Shown: positions 23,682 through 30,856 of the stretch, piece by piece
Position numbering within the stretch: position 1 is the first letter of the stretch
How the letters are laid out: every line of letters starts with the position of its first letter
NCBI GenBank assembly: GCA_003153575.1
Contig: PLZW01000025.1
Span: 1-64,000, forward strand
Direction: 5' to 3'
Source of the DNA: Acidimicrobiaceae bacterium
GTDB taxonomy: Bacteria > Actinomycetota > Acidimicrobiia > Acidimicrobiales > RAAP-2
DNA: 64,000 nucleotides
Made by a program: the position numbers and the translations under genes
The notes under the pieces: model-generated
What the model saw: the letters and a program-made list of their open reading frames with translations, nothing else
What the model was told of the DNA's origin: nothing
Databases searched by the model: none

Positions 23682-24880
23682 GGGAACACCACCGGGACGC
23701 GGCGGGGGCCGCGGACCTGGCCCCCGGCCCAGGTCACCTCCGCCCCTTCCTCGATCCGGAATTCGGGGATGCGCTTCAGCCACTCCTCGATGGCCACCCG
23801 CAACTCCATGCGGGCCAGGTTCGACCCGGCGCAGCGGTGGATGCCCGAGCCGAACGCCACGTGCCGGTTGTGGGCCCGGTCGAGGATGATCGTGTCCGGG
23901 TGCTCGAACGCGTCCGGGTCCCGGTTGGCGGCCGGAAAGTTCATCAGCACCTTGTCGCCGGCGTGCATCGGGCATCCCTCGAACTCGAGGTCCGAGGTCA
24001 CCACCCGGGCCATGGTTACGGGCGAGTAGGCCCGCAACAGCTCCTCGATGGCCAGTGGCATGGCCTCCGGATCGGTGGCCAGGGTCTTGGCGTCGTCGGG
24101 ATGGGTGGCCAGGTGCCACAGCGACGAGCCGATGGCGCTCCACGTGGTGTCGACCCCGGCGATGAGGGTGAGGGCGGCCACCCCGAGCACGACGGCGTCC
24201 TCGAGGGGCTGCCCGTCCATCTCGGTCTGGAGCAGGGCGCTCAGGAGGTCGTCGCCGGGCTCGGTCTTGCGACGTTCGACCTCGGACACGAAGTACTCGA
24301 TGAGGGCGATGGTGCCCTCGCGGCGGACCTCCATGTCGTCGGCGAACTCCAGCACGGCCCGGACCCATCCGGTGAAGGTGTCGGACAGCGATTCCGGCAC
24401 GCCCAGGATCGAAGCGATCACCCGCACCGGGATCTGTTGGGCGTAGTCGGCGGCCGCGTCGGCCCGTCCGTCGGCCACGAAGCCGTCGATGAGCCGGGCG
24501 CAGAGATCGCGGGTCATCGCCTCGTAGCTGTCCACCTTGCGATGCGAGAACCACGGCAGCAGGAGGCGCCGGGTCCAGGTGTGCATGGGCGGGTCGACGG
24601 AGATGGGGGGCACCCCATAGGGCAGGACGGGCTCCTCGGGCTCCTCGCCGTCGAACGGGATGACCGTGATGTCGAGCGAGCTGAAGTGGTCGATGTCGTG
24701 GGCCAGCGCCACCACGTCCTTGTAAGTGGTCGGCAGCCACGTGCTCCCCCGGCGGTCGGTGTGGGCCACCGGGCACGCCGTGCGCAGGTCGTCCCAGATG
24801 CTGAACGGGTCGTTCACATAGGCCGGACTCAGGACATCGAAGTCGGAGTCCCAGTGCTCCACCGGTCGAACGTCGGGCAT
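23678..24880 (-). CDS. cytochrome P450
   Basis: A 400-residue soluble bacterial P450. The heme-binding loop FGSGIHRCAGSNLARME has the thiolate ligand at Cys350, the I-helix oxygen-activating motif is LIAGVDTTWSAIG, and the K-helix ExxR is IEELLRAY. The C-terminal WAGGQVRGPRRVPVVF is typical of actinobacterial CYPs of catabolic clusters. It hydroxylates a hydrophobic substrate with electrons from the coupled ferredoxin. Neighbouring FadE, FadD and SDR genes suggest a terpenoid, steroid or cyclic-alkane substrate. A GAGGTGAG ribosome site precedes ATG 24880, and nested palindromes lie just upstream. Confidence 0.9.
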   Translation of the reverse strand: MPDVRPVEHWDSDFDVLSPAYVNDPFSIWDDLRTACPVAHTDRRGSTWLPTTYKDVVALAHDIDHFSSLDITVIPFDGEEPEEPVLPYGVPPISVDPPMHTWTRRLLLPWFSHRKVDSYEAMTRDLCARLIDGFVADGRADAAADYAQQIPVRVIASILGVPESLSDTFTGWVRAVLEFADDMEVRREGTIALIEYFVSEVERRKTEPGDDLLSALLQTEMDGQPLEDAVVLGVAALTLIAGVDTTWSAIGSSLWHLATHPDDAKTLATDPEAMPLAIEELLRAYSPVTMARVVTSDLEFEGCPMHAGDKVLMNFPAANRDPDAFEHPDTIILDRAHNRHVAFGSGIHRCAGSNLARMELRVAIEEWLKRIPEFRIEEGAEVTWAGGQVRGPRRVPVVFP

Positions 24881-24898
24881 CGCTCACCTCGCAGGTCC

Positions 24899-24926
24899 CG
24901 AGCGACAAACTGTCGCTCGTTGTCGC
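24899..24926. promoter_or_regulatory. Nested inverted repeats upstream of the P450-ferredoxin pair
   Basis: CGAGCGACA (24899-24907) and TGTCGCTCG (24911-24919) form a perfect 9-bp palindrome with a 3-bp centre. The first arm's GCGACAA (24902-24908) also pairs with TTGTCGC at 24920-24926, giving a second, overlapping symmetry. The block sits 19 bp upstream of the P450 ATG and 60 bp from the end of the SDR gene. It looks like a compound operator for a TetR- or GntR-type repressor; no such regulator is encoded next to it. Confidence 0.55.
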
Positions 24927-24987
24927 ATTGTTGCACGCCGCCCGCTGTCAGGGGTCGCCGGACGCGACCAAGAGGAGTCCGCCCTGT

Positions 24988-25824
24988 TCAGATGGTAAGT
25001 CCGCCGTCGACCGACAGCACCGCGCCCGTCGTGTACGACGACTCGTCGGACGCCAGGAAGGCGATGGACGCGGCGATCTCGGCGGGGGTGGAGAACCCCA
25101 TCGGGCTCATGATCTTGGTCAGCTCCTTCGGGTCGGCGCCCTCGGGCAGGTCGAAGGTGCCGAGCAGCGGGGTGTCGGTCCCGCCCGGGGCCACCACGTT
25201 GGCCCGCACCCCCCGGCCCATGTACTCGGCGGCCAACGCCTTGGTGAACATGAGCAGCCCGCCCTTGGACGCGCAGTAGGCGGCCGAGTAGGCCTGGCCC
25301 ATCAGCGCCGTGTTCGAGCACACGTTCACGATGGATCCGCCGTGGTCCAGCAGATGGGGCAAGGCGGCCCGGCAGACCAGGAACGGACCGGTGAGGTTGA
25401 CGGCCAGGATCTTCTGCCAACGGTCGAACGGCATGTCGTGGGTGTTGAAGAACCCACCGATGCCGGCCACGTTGCAGACCACGGTGGGCGGCCCGAGGTC
25501 GGCCGCCATGGAGGCGACCGTCGAGGTCACCGACTCCTCGGAGGTGACGTCGCACGTGTAGGCCTTGGCCGTGCCGCCGTCGGCGACGATGCCGGCCACC
25601 GTGTCGGCCACGGCGTCGCCCACGACGTCGAGGGCGGCCACGGCCGCGCCTTCGGCAGCCAGCCGCCGGGCCGTGCCCCGGCCGATGCCCGAACCGGCCC
25701 CGGTCACGATGGCCACCCGTCCCTCGAACCGCCTGACCAGGAAGCCGGCCAGGATGGCGTCGGCGGCGTCGTGCTGCTCGCCACCCCGGCCGAGTGTGAT
25801 CTTGGTGCTCGCCACCGGGCTCAT
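24988..25824 (-). CDS. short-chain dehydrogenase/reductase
   Basis: A 278-residue SDR from ATG 25824. About 33 residues precede the nucleotide-binding motif VAIVTGAGSGIGRGTARR; DVVGD after strand two suggests NAD(H). VCNVAGIGGFF replaces the usual NNAG, and the catalytic set is VNVCSNTA...YCASKGG (YxxxK). It ends with TGAVLSVDGGLTI. The start overlaps the stop of the upstream acyl-CoA synthetase by 4 bp (ATGA), so they are coupled. A role in oxidising a hydroxyacyl-CoA or a ring hydroxyl made by the P450 is plausible. Confidence 0.86.
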   Translation of the reverse strand: MSPVASTKITLGRGGEQHDAADAILAGFLVRRFEGRVAIVTGAGSGIGRGTARRLAAEGAAVAALDVVGDAVADTVAGIVADGGTAKAYTCDVTSEESVTSTVASMAADLGPPTVVCNVAGIGGFFNTHDMPFDRWQKILAVNLTGPFLVCRAALPHLLDHGGSIVNVCSNTALMGQAYSAAYCASKGGLLMFTKALAAEYMGRGVRANVVAPGGTDTPLLGTFDLPEGADPKELTKIMSPMGFSTPAEIAASIAFLASDESSYTTGAVLSVDGGLTI

Positions 25825-27443
25825 GGCTTCCCCCCGTCGCTCGTGCTGTCGCCCTGTGTGAACCGGTCGCGCAGCGTGTGCTTCAAGATCTTGCCCGCCG
25901 GATTGCGCGGCACGGCGTCGACCACCTCGAGCTGCTCGGGCACTGCGTTGACCCGCAGGCCACGGCCACGCAGGTAGGCGCCCATGGTGGCGAAGTCGAA
26001 GGACTGCCCTTCGGCCACCGCTACCACCGCGCACGCCCGCTCCCCCGTCTTCGGGTCGGGCAGGCCGATCACGGCCACGTCGGCCACGGCCGGGTGCTCG
26101 TAGAGGAGGTCCTCCACCTCCTTGGCGCTGATGTTCTCGCCGTGACGGATGATGACGTCCTTCAAGCGGCCGGTGATGGTGACGAAGCCTTCGGCGTCCA
26201 CGATGCCGAGGTCGCCGCTGCGGAAGTAGCCCTGGTCGTCGAAGGCCTCGGCATCGAGCGACGGGTCGAGGTACCCGGAGATCACCTGGGCCCCCTTGAG
26301 CCGGATCTCCCCCTCCTCACCCGGTCCGGCCACCCGGCCGTCGAGCGTGACCACTTTGAGGTCGACGCCCGGCGTGGGCCGGCCCTCGGTCTCGGCCAGC
26401 TTCCGGTCGGGGTCCTCGGTGGTGGCCATGACCACGATCGGGGCCTCGGTCAGGCCGTAGCCGGACACGATGCCGACGCCGCCGATCTCGGCTTTCAGGT
26501 CGTGGTGGAGCTGGGGCGGCTTCGGCGCCCCGCCGCCGGGGTACGACCGGACCTCCCGGAAGATCGGGCCGTCGCCGGCGGCCCGCTGGGCGGCCAGGTA
26601 GGCCAAGTGGAACGGGGTGCCTGAGCCGGCCAGGGTCACGCCGTTGCCGGCCAGGAAGGCCGGGGTCTCGGACGGGTCGAAGGCCTCGGTGGTGAGGAGG
26701 GTGCATCCGGTCAGCAGCGACGCGATGAGCCAGCCGATCCCACCGATGTGGGTGAACGGGAACACCAGGGCGGACACGTCGTCGTGCCGGATGTCGAGAC
26801 ACTCGGCCATGGCCAGGGCGGCGGCCGTCACCGTGAGGTCGGTGTGGGGGGCGCCCTTCGGGTCGGCGGTGGTGCCCGACGTGTAGAAGAGCCACCGGAC
26901 GGGCGCACCCTCGGCCGAGGCGGCGGCCGGTGCCGGCGGGGGCAGCACGTCCGGATCGGCGTCGGGCAGGTCGCGGTCGACCACCAGCACCGACAGGCCC
27001 GGGCGCGCGGCCGCGATCTCACGGGCCATGGCCTCGAAGTCGAAACCCCGGTACTCGGTCGGCACCACGAGCAGCGCGGCCTCGCTCTGGGCGGTGATGA
27101 ACCCGACCTCGCGATGGCGATAGATGGGGATGAGCGGGTTCTGGCGGGCCCCCAGCCGGCACAGCGCGCCCACCAGCACCAGCGACTCGTTCCAGGTGGG
27201 CAGCTCCCAGCTGACGCCGGTGCCGGCCGTCACTCCGTGGTGGGCGAACAATCCGGCGGCCGCCCGCAGACATGCGTCGCGGTAGGACGCGAACGTCAGC
27301 TCCCTACCGGTGTCCTCGTGGGCCAGCACGGCGTCCGGCGTGGCCGCCGCCCGCGCCTCGATCAGCTGCCACAGGGTCGGTGCGAACACCCATCCCCGGG
27401 CCGCCGCCCGGCGCTCCATTGCGGCCAAGGCCTCGTCGTTCAT
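25821..27443 (-). CDS. acyl-CoA synthetase (AMP-binding), cyclohexanecarboxylate/FadD-like
   Basis: A 540-residue ANL-superfamily ligase from ATG 27443. Motif A3 is LFYTSGTTADPKGAP, A5 is VSGYGLTEAPIV, the hinge and A8 region is YFRSGDLGIVDAEGFVTITGRLKDVIIRHGENIS, and the A10 lysine lies in VPRNPAGKILKHTLR. The N-terminal QLIEARAAATPDAVLAHEDTGRELTF and the ligase body resemble alicyclic- or medium-chain acid ligases. It activates a carboxylic acid to its CoA thioester with ATP. It is coupled to the downstream SDR and lies 46 bp after the unknown barrel-type gene. Confidence 0.87.
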   Translation of the reverse strand: MNDEALAAMERRAAARGWVFAPTLWQLIEARAAATPDAVLAHEDTGRELTFASYRDACLRAAAGLFAHHGVTAGTGVSWELPTWNESLVLVGALCRLGARQNPLIPIYRHREVGFITAQSEAALLVVPTEYRGFDFEAMAREIAAARPGLSVLVVDRDLPDADPDVLPPPAPAAASAEGAPVRWLFYTSGTTADPKGAPHTDLTVTAAALAMAECLDIRHDDVSALVFPFTHIGGIGWLIASLLTGCTLLTTEAFDPSETPAFLAGNGVTLAGSGTPFHLAYLAAQRAAGDGPIFREVRSYPGGGAPKPPQLHHDLKAEIGGVGIVSGYGLTEAPIVVMATTEDPDRKLAETEGRPTPGVDLKVVTLDGRVAGPGEEGEIRLKGAQVISGYLDPSLDAEAFDDQGYFRSGDLGIVDAEGFVTITGRLKDVIIRHGENISAKEVEDLLYEHPAVADVAVIGLPDPKTGERACAVVAVAEGQSFDFATMGAYLRGRGLRVNAVPEQLEVVDAVPRNPAGKILKHTLRDRFTQGDSTSDGGKP

Positions 27444-27489
27444 CCTGTCGGTGCTCCTGGTCTCGGTGGTCGGATGGCGGAGTTGTCGG

Positions 27490-28326
27490 TCACTCGTCCG
27501 ACCAGAGCTGGTCGGTGTACGTGTCGGTGCCGGGCACGGTGCCGATGAACGCCGAGGCCCAGATGACCGTGGCGATGCCGGCGTCGGCGGCCGCCGCCCC
27601 GAGGGGGGCGAACGCCGCGTCCCAACAGCCGTCGGGGGCGTCGTCGACGAAGCAGAGGGCCAGCACCCGCTCGTCGAGGGCCTCGCCCCGGGGTACGTCA
27701 CCGGGGGCGTCGGCCAGCAACGGCAGCGGACTGAATCCGAGCACGGTGGCCACCGGCGAGCCGGGCAGCACGCCGGGTAGGTACCGCTCGCGGAGCCACG
27801 CCCCCACCTGGTCGCCGGTCACGCCGTCGGCCGGCTCGAGGAAGACCGAGGCCATGCCGGCGAACCGGTGGTCGAGGGTCAACTCGGCCGGCACCCCGTC
27901 GGCGTCACGGCGGTGTTCCCACTCGTAGCGGTACAGGCCGGTATGGATGTGGTCCCGCTGCTCGAACATGCGGCCGGCGGCGTGCAGCACGTTGACCTGG
28001 TCGACGGCCCACCGGTTCCACTCGTCGTGGTGTCCGTCGAGCACGTAGTAGATGCCGACGTAGCTGCCGACCGTCGGGTCGGCCACCAGTGCGCCCTCGC
28101 CCCCGGGGTAGCGCAGGCCCTTGAGCGGGGCCGTCGCCACGAAGCGGGCCCCGGCGAAGTTGTAAGCGCCGATCTGGCAGCCGGCGTAGAAGTGGTCCCG
28201 CTCGTACCACCGGTTGTAGGCCACCTGGTGGCCCCGGTGGGGTTCGACCAGTGTGTACAGCATCGTCCCGATGCGGATGGGGTCGTCGGTGACGCCGCCC
28301 TGGGCGGGCGTCGAATGGCCGGTCAT
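27490..28326 (-). CDS. uncharacterised protein, probable tandem alpha/beta-barrel (EthD-like)
   Basis: A 278-residue protein without a family I can name with certainty. Two half-repeats are visible: TMLYTLVEPHRGHQVAYNRWYERDHFYAGCQIGAYNFAGARFVA at the N-terminus and GAWLRERYLPGVLPGSPVATVLGFSPLPLL in the C-terminal half. This strand-helix-strand pattern with W-Y-ERDH resembles EthD/ABM-type dimeric alpha+beta barrels. No signal peptide or membrane segment is seen. Its ATG overlaps the stop of the upstream acyl-CoA synthetase (ATGA at 28323-28326), so it is translationally tied to acyl activation. It could be a lyase, isomerase or monooxygenase-like step of the same pathway. Confidence 0.65.
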   Translation of the reverse strand: MTGHSTPAQGGVTDDPIRIGTMLYTLVEPHRGHQVAYNRWYERDHFYAGCQIGAYNFAGARFVATAPLKGLRYPGGEGALVADPTVGSYVGIYYVLDGHHDEWNRWAVDQVNVLHAAGRMFEQRDHIHTGLYRYEWEHRRDADGVPAELTLDHRFAGMASVFLEPADGVTGDQVGAWLRERYLPGVLPGSPVATVLGFSPLPLLADAPGDVPRGEALDERVLALCFVDDAPDGCWDAAFAPLGAAAADAGIATVIWASAFIGTVPGTDTYTDQLWSDE

Positions 28327-29912
28327 GGCTGATGTGCTCCGTTCGTCTCCAGGCCGGCCCGGTCGGCCAGGACCCTCTTGTCTACCTTCATCATCGAGGT
28401 CAGGGGGAGCCGGTCGACGACCACCACCCGGTCCGGTGCCTTGTAGTCGGCCAGCGTGGCCTGGGCCGTCCGGCGCAGGTCGGCCAGCAGTGCCGCCGGG
28501 TCGGGTTCGGTGCCCGCAGTGGCCACGACGAAGGCCACCCCGATCTCCCCCAGCACCGGGTCGGGCGCACCGACCACGGCCACCTGCTCGAGGCCCGGAT
28601 GGTCGCCCAGGGCGGCCTCGACCTCGGCCGGGTAGACGTTGTAGCCACCCCGGATGTAGAGCTCGTTGGCCCGTCCGACCAGATGGAGGCGACCGTCGTC
28701 GTCCAGGTACCCGAAGTCGCCGGTGGTCAGCCAGCCGTCGCCGGCCAGGACCGCGTCGGTGGCCGCCCGGTCGAAGTGCAGTCCCGCCGCACCGGGGCCG
28801 GTGGGCGGCCCGCCCCAGTAGCCCCGCATGACGGCGGCCGAGCGGAGTCGGATCCGGCCGACCTCGCCGTCGACCACCGGTGAGCCGTCGTCGCCCGCCA
28901 CCCGGATCTCAACCCCGGGCACGGGTCGGCCCACCGATGTGGCCACCGCTTCGTCGGGGTCGCCGGGCATGGTGCCGGTGCCGAGGGATGTCTCGGTGGA
29001 GGTGTAGCGGACCACCACGGGCACCCCCAGGGCTTCCCGCATGCCGGCCACCAACTCGGCCGGCGGCCGCGAGGCGCCGGTGCCGGCCACGCGGAGCGAC
29101 GACAGGTCGGCCCCGGCCAGCTCCGGCCGGGCCAGCACCAGGGCCCACTGGGTGGGGACTCCCTGGGCCACCGTGACGCGCTCGGCCTCCATGACGGCCA
29201 CGGCGTCGGACGCCCTCCACGGGGTGGGGGTGATGACCGTGGTCACCCCGTTGGCCGCCTCGTCCCACACCCGGGTCATCGAGCCCACGTGGGCGAAGGG
29301 CAGCGGCGACAGCCGCCGGTCGCCCGCCCGCGACAGCACGTCGGCGGCCTCGGCGACGGCCCGCAGGCTGTCGTGGTCGAACACCGCGCCCTTGGGCAGG
29401 CCCGTCGTCCCGCTCGTCCACACCACGGCCACGGGGTCCGACGGCGCCACGCCGGGCCAGGTGTCCGGGGGCGGACCGATGGTCGCCGCACGGCAGTCCG
29501 ACCGGCTGAGCAGCGAGCCGGTCGGGCCGTCGGGAGTGGCCGTCCCGTCGTCGAGGACGGTCACCGCCGGCACGGTGCGACCGAGGATGGAGGTGACCTC
29601 GGCTGCGCCGAGGCGGAGGTTGATCCCCGAGGTGATGGCCCCCAGCCGGACGGCGGCGGCGTAGCAGACCATGTAGTCGATCGAACTGGGCAGGAGCAGG
29701 CAGACCACGGTGCCGGGGCCCACGCCGTGGCGGGCGAACAGACCGGCCACCCCGTCGGCGGCGCGGTCCCACTCGCCGAAGGTGACGACGGTCCTGGAAC
29801 GGGTGTCGGTGGCCGGCTCCACGTAGGCCTCGGCGTCGCCGTTGACCCGACCGGCCGCCCGCAGGACGTCGACCAGCGTGGCGTGGTCCCCCTCAATCTG
29901 ACGCGCCGTCAT
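28323..29912 (-). CDS. acyl-CoA synthetase (AMP-binding)
   Basis: A 529-residue ANL ligase from ATG 29912. A3 is VVWTSGTTGLPKGAVF, A5 is VVRYTSTETSLGTG (a variant of YGxTE), A7-A8 is GDGWLTTGDFGYLDDDGRLHLVGRANELYIRGGYNVYPAEVE, and the C-terminal lysine sits in LPLTSMMKVDKRVL. The unusual RYTSTETS motif separates it from long-chain FadDs and resembles ligases of aromatic or cyclic acids. It heads the leftward run with the barrel-type protein, the second ligase and the SDR. Having two different ligases in one operon implies two acid substrates or two stages of one pathway. Confidence 0.86.
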   Translation of the reverse strand: MTARQIEGDHATLVDVLRAAGRVNGDAEAYVEPATDTRSRTVVTFGEWDRAADGVAGLFARHGVGPGTVVCLLLPSSIDYMVCYAAAVRLGAITSGINLRLGAAEVTSILGRTVPAVTVLDDGTATPDGPTGSLLSRSDCRAATIGPPPDTWPGVAPSDPVAVVWTSGTTGLPKGAVFDHDSLRAVAEAADVLSRAGDRRLSPLPFAHVGSMTRVWDEAANGVTTVITPTPWRASDAVAVMEAERVTVAQGVPTQWALVLARPELAGADLSSLRVAGTGASRPPAELVAGMREALGVPVVVRYTSTETSLGTGTMPGDPDEAVATSVGRPVPGVEIRVAGDDGSPVVDGEVGRIRLRSAAVMRGYWGGPPTGPGAAGLHFDRAATDAVLAGDGWLTTGDFGYLDDDGRLHLVGRANELYIRGGYNVYPAEVEAALGDHPGLEQVAVVGAPDPVLGEIGVAFVVATAGTEPDPAALLADLRRTAQATLADYKAPDRVVVVDRLPLTSMMKVDKRVLADRAGLETNGAHQP

Positions 29913-30084
29913 ATCGGGGGCGACTGTACCAGTGCGCGACCAATCCGGCGTCGGTCGGAGCCACGTGATCCGGAGCGCAGTCGGTGTGGACCGACGAGGG
30001 TCCAAGACCTGGCCCGCGCCGGTCGGTAGCCTCGCGGCGGAAGGCGCGGTCGCCCGGCCGGCCCCGTGCGGAGGTGGCTCGATC

Positions 30085-30834
30085 GTGGACTTCGTCGTCA
30101 AGGGGACCGTGCTCCCCGTACTGGAAGCGACCCTGCAACCGGGCGAGGCCATCATCTCGACCCACGGCGACCTCGGATGGATGACACCGACCATCCAGCT
30201 CAGCCAGACCACGGGTGGGAAGGGTTTCCTCAAGGCGGCCAAACGGATGGTCGGCGGTGCCGGGCTCTTCCTCACCCGGTACACCTCGGAGGGCGGCGCG
30301 GGCACGGTCACCTTCCCGGCCAAGCTGCCCGGGAACATCATCAGCGTCGACGTGACCTCAGACCACTCCTACTTCGTCCACCGGTCCGGGTTCCTGTGCG
30401 GCACCGACGGCATCGAGGCGTCCGTGGCCATGCAGCAGAAGCTGGGGGGCGCCTTCCTCGGGGGCATGGGATTCTTCCTCCAGCACCTCACCGGCCAGGG
30501 CCAGGCGTGGCTGGAGCTGTCGGGCGAGGTGTTCGCCTACGACCTCGAGCCCGGCATGACCATGCGGGTCCACCCCAGTCACGTCGGCGCCTTCACCGAG
30601 GGGGTGGACTTCTCCATCGCCACCATCCCCGGGATCGCCAACAAGATGTTCGGCGGCAACGGCTTCTTCGTGGCCATGCTGACCGGCCCCGGTCGGATCT
30701 GGCTCCAGTCGATGAGCATCAGTCAGCTGGCGGCCGAGGTGGGCGACTACCTGCCGGGCGGCGAAGGGTCCGGTTCCAATAGCGGCGGCGGGTTCAACCT
30801 GTCGGGCGGGATCAACTCGATATTCGGGAACTGA
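30085..30834 (+). CDS. TIGR00266/AIM24-family protein
   Basis: A 249-residue protein from GTG 30085 with a GGAGG site 8 bp upstream. MDFVVKGTVLPVLEATLQPGEAIIS, GLFLTRYTSEGGAGTVTFPAKLPGNI and WLELSGEVFAYDLEPGMTMRVHPSHVGAF are typical of the beta-helix AIM24 family, and the C-terminal LLTGPGRIWLQSM is conserved. The final 25 residues are Gly/Ser/Asn-rich, as in several homologues. The biochemical role is unknown in bacteria; in mitochondria AIM24 affects membrane organisation. It is monocistronic here, convergent with the large secreted protein. Confidence 0.88.
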   Translation: MDFVVKGTVLPVLEATLQPGEAIISTHGDLGWMTPTIQLSQTTGGKGFLKAAKRMVGGAGLFLTRYTSEGGAGTVTFPAKLPGNIISVDVTSDHSYFVHRSGFLCGTDGIEASVAMQQKLGGAFLGGMGFFLQHLTGQGQAWLELSGEVFAYDLEPGMTMRVHPSHVGAFTEGVDFSIATIPGIANKMFGGNGFFVAMLTGPGRIWLQSMSISQLAAEVGDYLPGGEGSGSNSGGGFNLSGGINSIFGN

Positions 30835-30856
30835 TCCGGTCCGCGCCCGTTGCGCG

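Noticed and set aside
24988-26034. Extended N-terminus of the SDR beyond 25824
   Set aside because: It lies in the shadow of the acyl-CoA synthetase; the SDR fold begins within 35 residues of ATG 25824.
29913-30341. Extension of the acyl-CoA synthetase upstream of ATG 29912
   Set aside because: It overlaps the AIM24-like gene on the other strand and lacks ligase sequence; MTARQIEGDHATLVDVLRAAG is a normal ligase start.
30842-30856. CGCGC/GCGCG hairpin between the AIM24-like and secreted-protein genes
   Set aside because: Five-pair GC stem without T-tract; too weak to call a terminator.
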